A stretch of DNA of 64,000 nt from CTSoil-075 sp042610375 (GTDB lineage: Bacteria; Bacillota; Negativicutes; DSM-13327): assembly GCF_042610375.1 (NCBI RefSeq), contig NZ_JBGJZL010000003.1:310001-374000 (forward strand), given 5' to 3'. Of this stretch, positions 8,361-17,297 are shown piece by piece (the first letter of the stretch is position 1; each line of letters begins with the position of its first letter). Below the pieces are notes generated by a model. The model was not told the origin of the DNA. It saw nothing but the letters and a program-made list of their open reading frames with translations, and did not search any database. The position numbers and the translations under genes are program-made.

Positions 8361-10784
8361 ATGACGACAGATCAGGTAAGTAATAATCTAAGTTCTGCGA
8401 ATTTGAAGATTGGTGGTATGTCTTGCGTTGCTTGTGCAAATCGAATTGAAAAAGGTTTAGGAAAATTGGTGGGTGTGGATAAAGCAGTCGTGAATTTTGC
8501 TGCTGAAAAAGCGACCATCACTTATGATGGGAAGCAAGTTAGCTTACAAGATCTTGTGACAAAAGTAGAAACCCTTGGTTTTGAGGTCGTTAAAGATAAA
8601 GCTGAGTTTAAGATTACGGGGATGAGCTGTGTTGCTTGCGCTAACCGCGTGGAAAAGGGGTTAAGTAAATTATCTGGCATATATAGTGCTACGGTTAATT
8701 TTGCCGCTGAAAAGGCGACCGTCGAATATAATAGCAGTGAAGTGACTGCAGAACAGATGAAAATAAAAGTCGAAAAGTTAGGTTTTTCTGCTCATGATAT
8801 TAAGGATGCTGAAGATGTTGACCGTGAGAAAGAAGTGAGAGAAAACGAAGTGGGCAAACAACGATTTCGCCTCTTGTTATCGGCGGCCCTCTCGATTCCC
8901 TTATTAGGGGCTATGGTCATGCACTCTCTGGGGATAATGGGAACCATTGGTCATAGCTTAAATAATCCTTATCTTCAATTCATACTGGCAACACCTGTAC
9001 AATTTGTAGCTGGGCGACAGTTTTATCGTGGTGCTTATACAGCCCTGCGAAATGGAAGTTCTAATATGGATGTATTAGTTGCTCTAGGAACATCAGCTGC
9101 CTATTTTTATAGTGTAGTGAACATCATTCTTGGTATTCCAGACTTGTATTTTGAAACCTCAGCTATTTTAATTACTCTCATTATTTTGGGAAAACTCCTG
9201 GAAGCAAGAGCGAAAGGACAAACCTCTGAAGCCATAAAATCTCTTATGGGTCTACAGGCGAAAACCGCTCGTGTAATTCGAGATGGTAAAGAAGTGGATA
9301 TTGAGATTGAAAAAGTACGAGTCGGAGAAATTATTATTGTGCGTCCTGGTGAAAAAGTTCCTGTGGATGGAGTCATTATCGAAGGTACATCGGCAGTTGA
9401 TGAGTCCATGCTGACTGGTGAAAGTATCCCTGTGGACAAAAAAATAGATGATGAAGTTGTTGGTGCAACCATCAATAAATTTGGAGCCTTTACATTCAAA
9501 GCCACTAAAGTCGGTAAAGATACGGCTCTTTCCCAAATCTTGCGGATTGTAGAGGAAGCACAAGGATCGAAAGCTCCGATACAGCGTTTTGCCGATATCG
9601 TCTCAGGTTATTTTGTGCCGACGATCATTCTATTGGCAGTGTTGACCTTTTTAGTATGGTATTTTATAATTGATCTAGGAAATTTATCCAGAGCTCTCAT
9701 TAACTTTACGGCTGTATTGGTTATTGCTTGCCCTTGCGCATTAGGATTGGCAACACCTACGTCGATTATGGTCGGAACGGGTAAAGGAGCAGAACATGGT
9801 ATTCTCATTAAAGGGGCTGAGCACCTAGAGAATGCTCATCGATTGACGGCTATTGTCTTGGATAAAACTGGTACGATTACCAAAGGTAAACCTGATGTAA
9901 CGGATATTATTTCTGTATCGAATTTGACTGAAAGTGAACTCCTTTCTCTTGCAGTCAGAGCTGAAAAGAAATCGGAGCATCCTCTGGCAGAAGCTATTGT
10001 GAAATTTGGTCAGAATCAAGGTGTAACAATGACGGATCCTGATGAATTTACAGCAATTCCAGGCTATGGAGTCGAAGCTATGCTTGATGGTACAAAGGTA
10101 TTGGTTGGTACTCGTAAGTTAATGGGTGACAATCATATTGCGATCGATAGAGTTATTTCCCAAGTCGAGGGATTGGAGAAACAGGGTAAAACTGTTATGC
10201 TTATGGCAATTGACCGCCAAATGGTGGGATTATTGGCTGTAGCTGATACCATAAAAGAACATTCGGCAGAGGCTGTGCTAGAGCTTCAACAATTAGGTCT
10301 TGAAGTCTGGATGATGACAGGTGACAATGAACGGGCCGCTCAGGCCATTGCTAAACAAATTGGTATTACGCAGGTTATGGCTGAAGTACTACCAAAAGAT
10401 AAAGCCGAAAAAGTAAAGTCACTCAAAAGCGAAGGTAAGGTCGTAGGGATGGTCGGTGATGGGATTAACGATGCTCCGGCATTAACCATTGCTGATGTAG
10501 GGTTTGCGATTGGTACAGGTACAGATGTTGCTATTGAAGCCGCTGATATTACTCTCATGGGGGGAGACCTCCGAGGTATTGTAGCCGCTATAAAACTCAG
10601 TAAAGCAACTATGAATAATATCAAACAAAATTTATTCTGGGCGCTGATTTATAATTGTTTAGGCGTGCCAATCGCTGCTGCAGGCTTTCTATCACCAGTG
10701 ATTGCGGGAACGGCTATGGCTTTTAGCTCTGTTTCTGTCGTCATGAATGCTCTTAGGCTCAAAGGTTTTAAGATTAATCAATAA
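8361..10784 (+). CDS. copA: Cu(I)-exporting P1B-type ATPase CopA
   Basis: 807 aa from ATG 8361; a GTG at 8352 is too close to the ribosome site (AAAAGGA) to be the start. Two N-terminal heavy-metal domains each carry GMSCVACANR. Then come the transmembrane metal site CPC (ACPCALGLATP), the phosphorylation motif DKTGTITKGKP, the nucleotide-domain HP (SEHPLAEA) and the hinge MVGDGINDAPAL. Together these define a class IB-1 copper exporter in the cytoplasmic membrane. It lies 70 bases after csoR and is probably copper-induced with it. Confidence 0.95.
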   Translation: MTTDQVSNNLSSANLKIGGMSCVACANRIEKGLGKLVGVDKAVVNFAAEKATITYDGKQVSLQDLVTKVETLGFEVVKDKAEFKITGMSCVACANRVEKGLSKLSGIYSATVNFAAEKATVEYNSSEVTAEQMKIKVEKLGFSAHDIKDAEDVDREKEVRENEVGKQRFRLLLSAALSIPLLGAMVMHSLGIMGTIGHSLNNPYLQFILATPVQFVAGRQFYRGAYTALRNGSSNMDVLVALGTSAAYFYSVVNIILGIPDLYFETSAILITLIILGKLLEARAKGQTSEAIKSLMGLQAKTARVIRDGKEVDIEIEKVRVGEIIIVRPGEKVPVDGVIIEGTSAVDESMLTGESIPVDKKIDDEVVGATINKFGAFTFKATKVGKDTALSQILRIVEEAQGSKAPIQRFADIVSGYFVPTIILLAVLTFLVWYFIIDLGNLSRALINFTAVLVIACPCALGLATPTSIMVGTGKGAEHGILIKGAEHLENAHRLTAIVLDKTGTITKGKPDVTDIISVSNLTESELLSLAVRAEKKSEHPLAEAIVKFGQNQGVTMTDPDEFTAIPGYGVEAMLDGTKVLVGTRKLMGDNHIAIDRVISQVEGLEKQGKTVMLMAIDRQMVGLLAVADTIKEHSAEAVLELQQLGLEVWMMTGDNERAAQAIAKQIGITQVMAEVLPKDKAEKVKSLKSEGKVVGMVGDGINDAPALTIADVGFAIGTGTDVAIEAADITLMGGDLRGIVAAIKLSKATMNNIKQNLFWALIYNCLGVPIAAAGFLSPVIAGTAMAFSSVSVVMNALRLKGFKINQ

Positions 10785-10801
10785 AGGAGATTTGTTTATT
10801 T

Positions 10802-11515
10802 ATGAAAATTGATGTTGCGGTATTACCTAGCAGCGTAAATGGGGTTGATCTTTCTAATACGGTTTGTATCGTACTCGATATATTTCGAGCGACGACATCG
10901 ATCGTGACGTCTCTTGCCAATGGATGTGCTGCCATGATTCCAGTTTTGTCGACTGAGGATGCTAGTACGATGGCTAGTCAAATGGGAGCTGTCTTATTTG
11001 CAGGTGAACGACAATCGATCAAGATTGATGGTTATCATTTTGGAAATTCACCTTTCGAATTTTCTGAGGACAAGGTGAAGGATCAGAAGATTGTGATGAC
11101 TACGACCAATGGAACCATTGCCATTAAGGCAACTGACGGGGCATATCGGACCTTGATCGGCTCTTTTTTAAATGCTAAAGCTGTTTCTCGGCAAGCAAAA
11201 AAAGATGGAAAAGATATTTTAATTGTATGTGCTGGAACAGATGGTTTATTTTCACTAGAAGATGCTCTTTGCGCAGGCTTATTAGTTCAATTGTTAACTG
11301 AAGACGGAGAAATATTCCTTACTGACTCAGCTTATGGTGCTTTACTCATGTATAATGAAGCCAAAGACAACCTAGTTGAGACTGGCGTTAAGAGTCGTAA
11401 TGGCAAACGATTATACGATCTGAATCGTATGGATGATGTTGAGTATTGTTTTCAAACAGACATCTTGGACATCGTACCAGAGTATGTAGAAGGAAAAATT
11501 GTATTAAATAATTAG
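10802..11515 (+). CDS. comB: ComB family 2-phosphosulfolactate phosphatase
   Basis: 237 aa. The family signature VLDIFRATTSI (about residues 28-38) and the TTTNGT motif are present. The characterised reaction is Mg-dependent hydrolysis of 2-phosphosulfolactate to sulfolactate, a coenzyme M pathway step; many Firmicutes carry ComB homologs of unproven role. It begins 17 bases after copA behind AAAGGAG, so it is probably cotranscribed. An organosulfonate function would suit the sulfur-rich neighbourhood, but the link with copper is unexplained. Confidence 0.88.
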   Translation: MKIDVAVLPSSVNGVDLSNTVCIVLDIFRATTSIVTSLANGCAAMIPVLSTEDASTMASQMGAVLFAGERQSIKIDGYHFGNSPFEFSEDKVKDQKIVMTTTNGTIAIKATDGAYRTLIGSFLNAKAVSRQAKKDGKDILIVCAGTDGLFSLEDALCAGLLVQLLTEDGEIFLTDSAYGALLMYNEAKDNLVETGVKSRNGKRLYDLNRMDDVEYCFQTDILDIVPEYVEGKIVLNN

Positions 11516-11518
11516 ATA

Positions 11519-11577
11519 AATAAAAGGGCAAAAGTTAGAGAGTAATGAAGAGGTTTCTCTAACTTTTGCCCTTTATT
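11519..11577. terminator. Bidirectional terminator between comB and the minus-strand ABC operon
   Basis: AAAGGGCAAAAGTTAGAGA and its complement (TCTCTAACTTTTGCCCTTT) form a long hairpin serving convergent genes. Confidence 0.8.
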
Positions 11578-11588
11578 GTCACTGTCTT

Positions 11589-12254
11589 TTAATGTTGAAC
11601 TTGGTATATTTGCCGATTTTGCAAAGTAAAGACTTCATCGGTACGTGCAGCTAAAACTGGATCATGAGTAATAATTACGACGCTGGTGCCCCTATCCCGC
11701 GCTTCTAGCAAACAATCGGCAACACTTTTCGCTAAGGCTGGATCGAGGTCATTGGTTGGCTCATCAGCTAGCAAGATGGGAGGATTTAATAGTAGTGCTC
11801 TCGCTAGAGAAACTCTGCGTAATTGACCTAAACTAAGCTCTCCAGGCTTATGATTGAGACGGTGATCTAAATTAAAGTGAGTTAATAGTTCGATGGCTCT
11901 CTTTTCCAGATTTTTATCTTTCTGAGTTAACCAAGCAGGTACCATTACGTTTTCTAGAGCAGTGAGAGAACTGATCAAACGAGCTCTTTGAAAAACAAAG
12001 CCAAAATAGTTCCCCCGTATTTTGGCTTGTTCTTGCTGGCTTAAAGAACTTATGTCAAGATTATCAATGAATATTTTCCCAGAAGTCGTATTTTGCAGTA
12101 ATCCCATGATGGATAAAAGGGTGGTTTTTCCACCACCTGAATCGCCAACAATGGCTACGGCTGTTCCTTTTTTGACAGTAAGAGATAGATTTGATAAGAT
12201 GCTATCCTTGCCATAATTTTTACTAATATTTTGTAATTCAATTAGGTTGCTCAT
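11589..12254 (-). CDS. LolD/MacB-type ABC transporter ATPase
   Basis: 221 aa from the ATG at 12254, selected because GGAGG lies 9 bases before it and inside the longer frame. Walker A GDSGGGKTT, signature LSLGQLRRVSLARAL, Walker B ILLADEPTNDLDP. The signature LSLGQ departs slightly from LSGGQ. It pairs with the FtsX-fold permease immediately upstream. MacB/LolCDE-type systems do mechanical work on periplasmic substrates rather than ordinary transport. Last gene of a five-gene minus-strand operon that begins with a leader element (L4). Confidence 0.9.
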   Translation of the reverse strand: MSNLIELQNISKNYGKDSILSNLSLTVKKGTAVAIVGDSGGGKTTLLSIMGLLQNTTSGKIFIDNLDISSLSQQEQAKIRGNYFGFVFQRARLISSLTALENVMVPAWLTQKDKNLEKRAIELLTHFNLDHRLNHKPGELSLGQLRRVSLARALLLNPPILLADEPTNDLDPALAKSVADCLLEARDRGTSVVIITHDPVLAARTDEVFTLQNRQIYQVQH

Positions 12255-12271
12255 AGTTTTTTTCCTCCACA

Positions 12272-13471
12272 TTAATCAAATTCACCACGTGTCATAACCG
12301 TGCTTGGATCGACTTGGCTACCACGGTAAGCAGGTAGCCAGGCGGCCAATGCTCCCAAGCTAGAAAAAATTCCGATTAGCAGGAGGGATGTGATAGCGAA
12401 AAAAGACCAGGCTGGGTCAACAAAGGGAAAGGATTGGTAGGACACCAGTAATAGCAAACTCGCCTTATAGAATCCGCCGCCTAATAAAAGCCCAATAAAG
12501 GAACCCGTCAAAGCGACGATCGCTGCTTCACCCACAATAATGGAAGCAATATCTTTACCAGAAGCACCAAGGGCCAGGTAGAGTCCCCATTCTGCCTGAC
12601 GATCAACAGTTAAGGTGTAAAAGCGTGCAAATAATTGGAATAAAGATAAGACTACGACGAGTAGACCAATACCGCCCAGTAAGTAAAGTAGAATAGTAAA
12701 TTGATCATTAATACGTTTTTTGATATCCGATGCGACAATCACCTGTACGTAATCAACTTCTTTGATCTTTGTTACGATATCCGTCACATTGGCTGATTCA
12801 TCGAGTTGTACTAAGATTGTGGAAATCAGCTCAGAAGGTGACCCTTGTTTATTCCAAATTGGTTTAAACTGAGGATTTTTGCCAACAACGCGGCGCGCTT
12901 CGGACATGCTAACAAGAAGGGAATAATCTAGGGTTGTGCCAGTTTCTTCTGCAACAGCTACAATATCGTACCAAGTTCCTAGGACCATAATTTTATTTTG
13001 TGTCCAAGTCGGTACTTTTGATCCAAGAATGATCTCGTTATCTTTAAGTTCGGTCTTTTGAATTTTCTTTAGCCACGGTGCAACGATCCAATCAGTCGTT
13101 GGATCATAACCGATCATACGATTATTTGTTCCAATATCATGGCAGTCTGCTGTTAAACTGTTGGTATAAAACTGGGGTGTTGCTCGGCGAACGCCAGGAA
13201 TAGAACGTATGGCATCAAAATCTTTTTTGTTCATATAGGTGTTAGCTGCCGCTCCGCCAAATAATACAAGACTAGGTTCGAGTGTTGCACCACCAGGAAT
13301 GATAACAAGATCAGCTCCCATACGCTGTTTGGAAATTTCCATGCCAGATGAGACACCGTTATAAAGGGCCGATACGCATAAGACAATGGCTACCCCAATG
13401 GCAATGGAAAAGAGGATAGCAAAGCTTTGTAATTTGCGGTGCATAAGACTTTTCCAGATTAAAAATGTCAT
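12272..13471 (-). CDS. FtsX/MacB-type ABC permease
   Basis: 399 aa. One N-terminal membrane helix (SFAILFSIAIGVAIVLCVSAL), a large extracytoplasmic MacB-PCD domain (about residues 40-260), then three C-terminal helices; this is the usual four-helix FtsX layout. Its start overlaps the end of the DUF4418 gene by 4 bases. The substrate is unknown; a partner with a secreted His/Cys-bearing peptide in the same operon suggests metal or thiol handling (inference). Confidence 0.9.
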   Translation of the reverse strand: MTFLIWKSLMHRKLQSFAILFSIAIGVAIVLCVSALYNGVSSGMEISKQRMGADLVIIPGGATLEPSLVLFGGAAANTYMNKKDFDAIRSIPGVRRATPQFYTNSLTADCHDIGTNNRMIGYDPTTDWIVAPWLKKIQKTELKDNEIILGSKVPTWTQNKIMVLGTWYDIVAVAEETGTTLDYSLLVSMSEARRVVGKNPQFKPIWNKQGSPSELISTILVQLDESANVTDIVTKIKEVDYVQVIVASDIKKRINDQFTILLYLLGGIGLLVVVLSLFQLFARFYTLTVDRQAEWGLYLALGASGKDIASIIVGEAAIVALTGSFIGLLLGGGFYKASLLLLVSYQSFPFVDPAWSFFAITSLLLIGIFSSLGALAAWLPAYRGSQVDPSTVMTRGEFD

Positions 13472-13875
13472 GTAACCTCCCCCGATTCTGTCTTGCGAGT
13501 GATTAATAGAATAAAAAGCCCTATGAGAGCAAGTATACTGCCGCCAATTGTGACAAAGAAGGTAGTTTTAAGGCAAGCTCCATTTTCGCAGATACCTATC
13601 GCCCATGATTGTGGTAAAATAATCACTATAATTCCAAGCAAGAAAATAATAAAACTAGCGAGTGATCGAGCCTCAACGGTATGCAGAACTAAGAGGCTGG
13701 AGGAAAGGATTACAGCAAGTAATGTAATGATAAATTCAGCTTGGTATGCATAATGGCATAACATAGGATGACCATCATTTGTATGTCCTACGCAAATGGG
13801 TATATATTTGGGTAAAATTAAAAGTAAAACGCTAATCATCAGAGCAATCCATGATAAAATTTTATAATAATTCAT
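13468..13875 (-). CDS. DUF4418 family four-helix membrane protein
   Basis: 135 aa from the ATG at 13875, which has AAAGGAG 9-10 bases upstream; the longer frame includes the stop of the previous gene. Four hydrophobic segments are visible. Two short loops carry cysteines (PICVGHTNDGHPMLCHY and AIGICENGACLKT), the latter a C-x4-C pair. DUF4418 proteins have no assigned function and often sit beside MacB/LolD-type ABC genes, as here. Cysteine and histidine loops hint at redox or metal sensing (inference). Confidence 0.8.
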   Translation of the reverse strand: MNYYKILSWIALMISVLLLILPKYIPICVGHTNDGHPMLCHYAYQAEFIITLLAVILSSSLLVLHTVEARSLASFIIFLLGIIVIILPQSWAIGICENGACLKTTFFVTIGGSILALIGLFILLITRKTESGEVT

Positions 13876-13879
13876 AATA

Positions 13880-14059
13880 TTAACTGCTCCTTTCTTGCTT
13901 GTTATCCACATTATTTAAAAAAAGTGAAGAGTTCCCATGCTTGTGGATTGTGCTTGGATCAATTGGTCTTAAAGGAACTCTGTTTAGTCCGTTATATAAA
14001 ATACCAATTCCTATAGAAAATAGCAGGAAGGCTAAAATTAAAAAACGATTAAAATTCAT
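13880..14059 (-). CDS. Small single-pass membrane protein
   Basis: 59 aa. The ATG at 14059 has AAAGGAG 8 bases upstream; longer forms lack a ribosome site. One hydrophobic helix (FLILAFLLFSIGIGILY) is followed by a hydrophilic tail with His and Pro. Not recognised; lies between the secreted peptide gene and the DUF4418 gene in the same operon. Confidence 0.65.
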   Translation of the reverse strand: MNFNRFLILAFLLFSIGIGILYNGLNRVPLRPIDPSTIHKHGNSSLFLNNVDNKQERSS

Positions 14060-14084
14060 TTTTTTCACTCCTTTAAAAGTTATT

Positions 14085-14303
14085 TTAATTACTCTCTTTA
14101 TCTTCATCGCAACATTTATCTTTTTTGTGTGTTGCATTAGAGTTGTTCTTATTCTGAATCGATTCTTGTTCGTTAGTCGCCCAATTCTGTACATGTTCTA
14201 TTTCTTGACTGATGTGTTCTTTCCCATCATGAGCCTCTGCAACAAGTCCAGTCCATAAGATTGAAAAGGATAAGATTCCTACCAAAGCTAGTATTCTAAC
14301 CAC
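14085..14303 (-). CDS. Secreted small His/Cys-containing peptide
   Basis: 72 aa with a GTG start preceded by AAGGAGGT. A signal peptide (ILALVGILSFSILWTGLVAEA) is followed by a polar mature part with three His and a C-terminal KCCDEDKESN. First gene of the minus-strand operon and directly downstream of leader L4. Not recognised as a named family; the adjacent cysteines suggest thiol or metal chemistry outside the cytoplasmic membrane. Confidence 0.65.
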   Translation of the reverse strand: MVRILALVGILSFSILWTGLVAEAHDGKEHISQEIEHVQNWATNEQESIQNKNNSNATHKKDKCCDEDKESN

Positions 14304-14328
14304 TTATGCCACCTCCTTATATAATCTA

Positions 14329-14390
14329 AAAACAAAAAAACCGAGTTTATCCCATAGGATAGACTCGGCCTTTAGTTTTTCTAACCAGCC
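14329..14390 (-). promoter_or_regulatory. Sulfur-island leader L4 (minus strand)
   Basis: On the minus strand GGCTGGTTAG (14390-14381) and CTAAAGGCC: outer pairs GGC/GCC (compensatory to AGC/GCT), inner TTAG/CTAA, internal loop TGG/AG. The terminator stem CCGAGT..ACTCGG ends in a T-run at 14340-14334. Confidence 0.75.
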
Positions 14391-14630
14391 AGCGCTTAGT
14401 TGTAAGCACATCACTATTTTAATGTTTGATACAGATCATAACATCTAGCGTTAGAATTGTAAATAGATTTTTTACATGATTATTTAATAATAAGTTATTA
14501 TAGTACTTTTAGTTAAAAAAATAGTACTTTAGTACAGTAGACAGTGAGGTAAATAAATCTATAATTAATGTTATATTGATTAGTTTGATTATACATTTGG
14601 TAAAATACTTTATAGAATTGAAATCGTTCA
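14391..14630. other. AT-rich divergent promoter region
   Basis: About 240 bases between the two divergent leaders L4 and L5. It must hold promoters for both the minus-strand ABC operon and tonB-exbBD. I could not settle on clear -35/-10 pairs, and there is no coding signal. Confidence 0.4.
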
Positions 14631-14697
14631 GGCTGATTAGAAAGACTAAAGGCCAGATTTATCCTAGAGGATAAATCTGGCCTTTTTTCGTCATCAG
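14631..14697 (+). promoter_or_regulatory. Sulfur-island leader L5 before tonB
   Basis: GGCTGATTAG (14631-14640) and CTAAAGGCC (14646-14654): outer GGC/GCC, inner TTAG/CTAA. GGCCAGATTTATCC pairs with GGATAAATCTGGCC to form the terminator, followed by six T. Confidence 0.78.
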
Positions 14698-14784
14698 AAA
14701 GTATAATACTTTCTTGATGACAAGTAAGAGCAACTAAGACTTTGGTCTGCGCTAAAACTTACCCGAAGTCAAGTTTTCTTTAGG
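14690..14784 (+). repeat. Dispersed two-hairpin repeat, copy upstream of tonB
   Basis: GTCATC..GATGAC enclose AGAAAG..CTTTCT; the second part reads AGCAACTAAGACTTTGG and ends with CAAGTTTTCTTT. The outer pairs differ from the 19.3 kb copy (GTAATC with GGTTAC) but remain complementary. Confidence 0.7.
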
Positions 14785-14803
14785 TCAAAGAGGAGGTGGA
14801 TCA

Positions 14804-15541
14804 ATGGGCCTATGTAAGAGAACTATAATAAAGAAACCATATGTCAAAACTTTTGGAATCTCGTTAATCATTCATAGTGTTCTACTTGGCCTTGTGGTAA
14901 TGCGAGGGTATATGATTGAGCCTATTTCCTATGCCACGCCTATTGAGGTAGAATTTATACCAACTAGTCTGCCCAATATAGAGCAGACATTGACGGATTT
15001 GAATCCTCAGACTGTGGATTCCACAACAGTCAAAAATCAGTCCCGATCAGTTAATTCTGAACAGCAGTTACAAAATCAAGTTTTGTCTAAGGAAGATGCG
15101 CAGCTAAGGCAGAGTTCAGTGTCTAACATTCAAGTAAGGGATACGACAGTTGTGCAAGGAGATGATGGAATAACAACAGCTCCTACAGTAAGTGCAGTCA
15201 ACGGTAATGGTGATAATCATGATATGGATAAGAAGGCTGAAGGGCAAGTCGCAAAATCAATAGTAGGAACTAAGGCGAGTCATATTTCTGGTTTGCGACC
15301 AGCATATCCCTATGAGGCTCGGCGTGCTGGCTGGGAAGGGACAGTCGTAATTCGTATTTTAGTTGGTACAGATGGATCGCCATCAGCGGTAACAGTACGT
15401 ACAAGTAGTGGCTATAGTGTACTTGATGATGCGGCAGCGCAAGGTGTAAAAAGTTGGCGTTTTTCTCCAGCACGTCAAAGCGATAAGCCAGTTGAGAGTT
15501 ACTACGACGTGCGTGTTAAATTTGATCTTGCTGATGATTAA
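14804..15541 (+). CDS. tonB: TonB energy-transducing protein
   Basis: 245 aa. N-terminal anchor helix (ISLIIHSVLLGLVVMRG) with the His used in ExbB/D contact, a variable polar spacer (about residues 50-160), and a C-terminal TonB domain (RPAYPYEARRAGWEGTVVIR..VRTSSGYSVLDDAAAQGVKSWRF). ATG is preceded by GAGGAGGT. First gene of tonB-exbB-exbD under leader L5. Likely partner of the TonB-dependent receptor at 27758-29746, which has the same leader. The presence of TonB in low-GC Firmicute DNA marks a double-membrane Negativicute. Confidence 0.93.
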   Translation: MGLCKRTIIKKPYVKTFGISLIIHSVLLGLVVMRGYMIEPISYATPIEVEFIPTSLPNIEQTLTDLNPQTVDSTTVKNQSRSVNSEQQLQNQVLSKEDAQLRQSSVSNIQVRDTTVVQGDDGITTAPTVSAVNGNGDNHDMDKKAEGQVAKSIVGTKASHISGLRPAYPYEARRAGWEGTVVIRILVGTDGSPSAVTVRTSSGYSVLDDAAAQGVKSWRFSPARQSDKPVESYYDVRVKFDLADD

Positions 15542-15608
15542 TTATTCTTTTGAAGATCGTTAAGTTGGTATATAAGTAAAAATAAGATTAGAAGGAGTGT
15601 AAATCATC

Positions 15609-16235
15609 ATGTTAGATGCACTGATAAAAGGTGGATGGGTCATGTTACCATTGGTAGTTTGCTCACTAACAGCTGTTGCTGTTAGCATTGAAAAGTTATT
15701 ATTCTTAAGAAGGATCAGCATATCAGATCATGCAGATAAAGTTGTGACATTTGTTATGAAAGAACAGCTTAATGAAGCACTTACTATTTCCCAGGGGACG
15801 CAATCACCATTATTACATGTTTTATCAGCTGGCATTGCCCAACGATGCAATTCTTCCAAAGCAATGGAAGCGGCAGCGATTGTTGAGGTAGACAACATGA
15901 AAAGAGGGTTGCCAATTCTTGATACGATTATTACTCTTTCTCCACTGTTAGGGCTACTGGGAACGATTATTGGTATGATCAGTTCTTTTCAAGTGATGTC
16001 TGTCGCTGGAATGGGTCAGCCCCATGCAGTCACTGGCGGAATTGCCGAGGCATTAATCGCAACGGCAACTGGAATTATCGTGGCGATAGTGACCCTGATC
16101 CCTTATAACTACTTCCTTGCACGTATCGAGAGAGAGACAACTAAGATCGAACACTATGCAACACGACTGGAAATGGCACTTGATACACCGTTCTATAGGA
16201 GTGATAAGCATGAAGATATCAAGAAGTTTGCCTAA
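15609..16235 (+). CDS. exbB: ExbB proton channel subunit
   Basis: 208 aa, MotA/TolQ/ExbB fold: an N-terminal helix, a cytoplasmic region and two further helices containing the conserved stretch TLSPLLGLLGTIIGMISSF and ATATGIIVAIVTLIPYNYF. It forms the proton channel with ExbD that powers TonB. Preceded by AAGGAGTG, and its 3' end overlaps exbD. Confidence 0.93.
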   Translation: MLDALIKGGWVMLPLVVCSLTAVAVSIEKLLFLRRISISDHADKVVTFVMKEQLNEALTISQGTQSPLLHVLSAGIAQRCNSSKAMEAAAIVEVDNMKRGLPILDTIITLSPLLGLLGTIIGMISSFQVMSVAGMGQPHAVTGGIAEALIATATGIIVAIVTLIPYNYFLARIERETTKIEHYATRLEMALDTPFYRSDKHEDIKKFA

Positions 16236-16611
16236 GAAAGTCCGCATTGAAATTATTCCGATGATTGATACTATGTTTTTTTTATTACTATTTTTTATGG
16301 TCGCCACATTAACCATGACAAACCAAAATAATTTGCCAGTGAATCTTCCTCATGGAACTGGCGTAAAGAGTCAAACACCTCAAGTATTGACAGTGACCTT
16401 GACCAAAGATGATCAACTTTTTTATGAGAAAGAATCATCATCACCAACAACTGTCGTAGAGCGTCTTACTGAACAATACAAACAAAACAAGGAAACCTCA
16501 GTGATTATCAATGCCGATCGTCGCGTAGAGCATGGGCGAGTCATTGAATTAATGGAGGCTATTCGGCAAAGTGGTATCGTCAAAATTGGGATAGCAGTCA
16601 ATCCCAATTAA
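16210..16611 (+). CDS. exbD: ExbD proton channel subunit
   Basis: 133 aa from the ATG at 16210, which has TAGGAGTG upstream; this is inside the end of exbB (26-base overlap). N-terminal membrane helix IPMIDTMFFLLLFFMVATL contains the essential aspartate of ExbD. The C-terminal periplasmic domain ends at a bidirectional terminator. Confidence 0.93.
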   Translation: MKISRSLPKKVRIEIIPMIDTMFFLLLFFMVATLTMTNQNNLPVNLPHGTGVKSQTPQVLTVTLTKDDQLFYEKESSSPTTVVERLTEQYKQNKETSVIINADRRVEHGRVIELMEAIRQSGIVKIGIAVNPN

Positions 16612-16612
16612 A

Positions 16613-16662
16613 GTGAAAAATGGTCTTATTAATCTCAATGATTAATAAGACCATTTTTATAG
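16613..16662. terminator. Bidirectional terminator between exbD and the response regulator
   Basis: AAAAATGGTCTTATTAAT and ATTAATAAGACCATTTTT form a near-perfect hairpin serving convergent units. Confidence 0.85.
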
Positions 16663-17276
16663 GCAAATGCAATGAGTTGCATACGATTTTCTAGATGGAG
16701 TTTAGCCATAATATTGCGTAAATGATTTTTGACTGTACTCTCGCTGATAAAAAGTGCTTTTCCAATGTCTTTATTGCTCAGTCCTAAGCTCACGGACTGT
16801 AATACTTCTTTTTCACGGTCAGATAAGGTGTTGCTAGGAGAGATATCTATCTTTGGAATCGAAAATTCCTGCAATATCTTAGAAGCCAAATCACGGGAAA
16901 TAGGCGCCTCTCCCTGGACAATACTAATAATATAATCGATCCAATAGCCTGTTTCCATATTTTTTAATAAATAACCCTGAGCACCTTTTTTAATCGCTTC
17001 AAAAAAATCTTGAGCATCATCAGAGACACTGAGGATAATAATCTTTACATAGGGCATTTCTTCTTTTATCAGACCCGTTGCTTCTAAACCACTGCCACCA
17101 GGCATGCGAATGTCCATTAAAATCAGATCCGGCATTAATTCTTTAGCTTTTTCAAAGGCTTCTTGGCCAGTGGTCGCTTCGCCGACTATTTCAAAAATGG
17201 GATTAGTTGATAAGATGCTTGCAATGCCCTTGCGTGACAAGAGATGATCATCTACGATCAATACCTTAATTAACAT
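16635..17276 (-). CDS. NarL/FixJ-type response regulator
   Basis: 213 aa. Receiver domain with the phospho-acceptor in DLILMDIRMPGGSG and a LuxR-type helix-turn-helix (LSDREKEVLQSVSLGLSNKDIG..STVKNHLRNIMAKL). It lies 21 bases downstream of the histidine kinase gene, forming a two-component pair. The tail overlaps the terminator hairpin. No target is evident; there is no leader element in front of the pair. Confidence 0.92.
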   Translation of the reverse strand: MLIKVLIVDDHLLSRKGIASILSTNPIFEIVGEATTGQEAFEKAKELMPDLILMDIRMPGGSGLEATGLIKEEMPYVKIIILSVSDDAQDFFEAIKKGAQGYLLKNMETGYWIDYIISIVQGEAPISRDLASKILQEFSIPKIDISPSNTLSDREKEVLQSVSLGLSNKDIGKALFISESTVKNHLRNIMAKLHLENRMQLIAFAYKNGLINH

Positions 17277-17297
17277 ATCTGTATTTACTCCTCTATT

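Noticed and set aside
9107..9505. Long minus-strand ORFs inside copA and other genes
   Set aside because: They are antisense shadows of conserved coding regions without start signals.
14333..14400. CRISPR-like or transposon repeat made of the hairpin elements
   Set aside because: Copies are spaced irregularly, each lies upstream of a gene in gene orientation, and each ends in a terminator.
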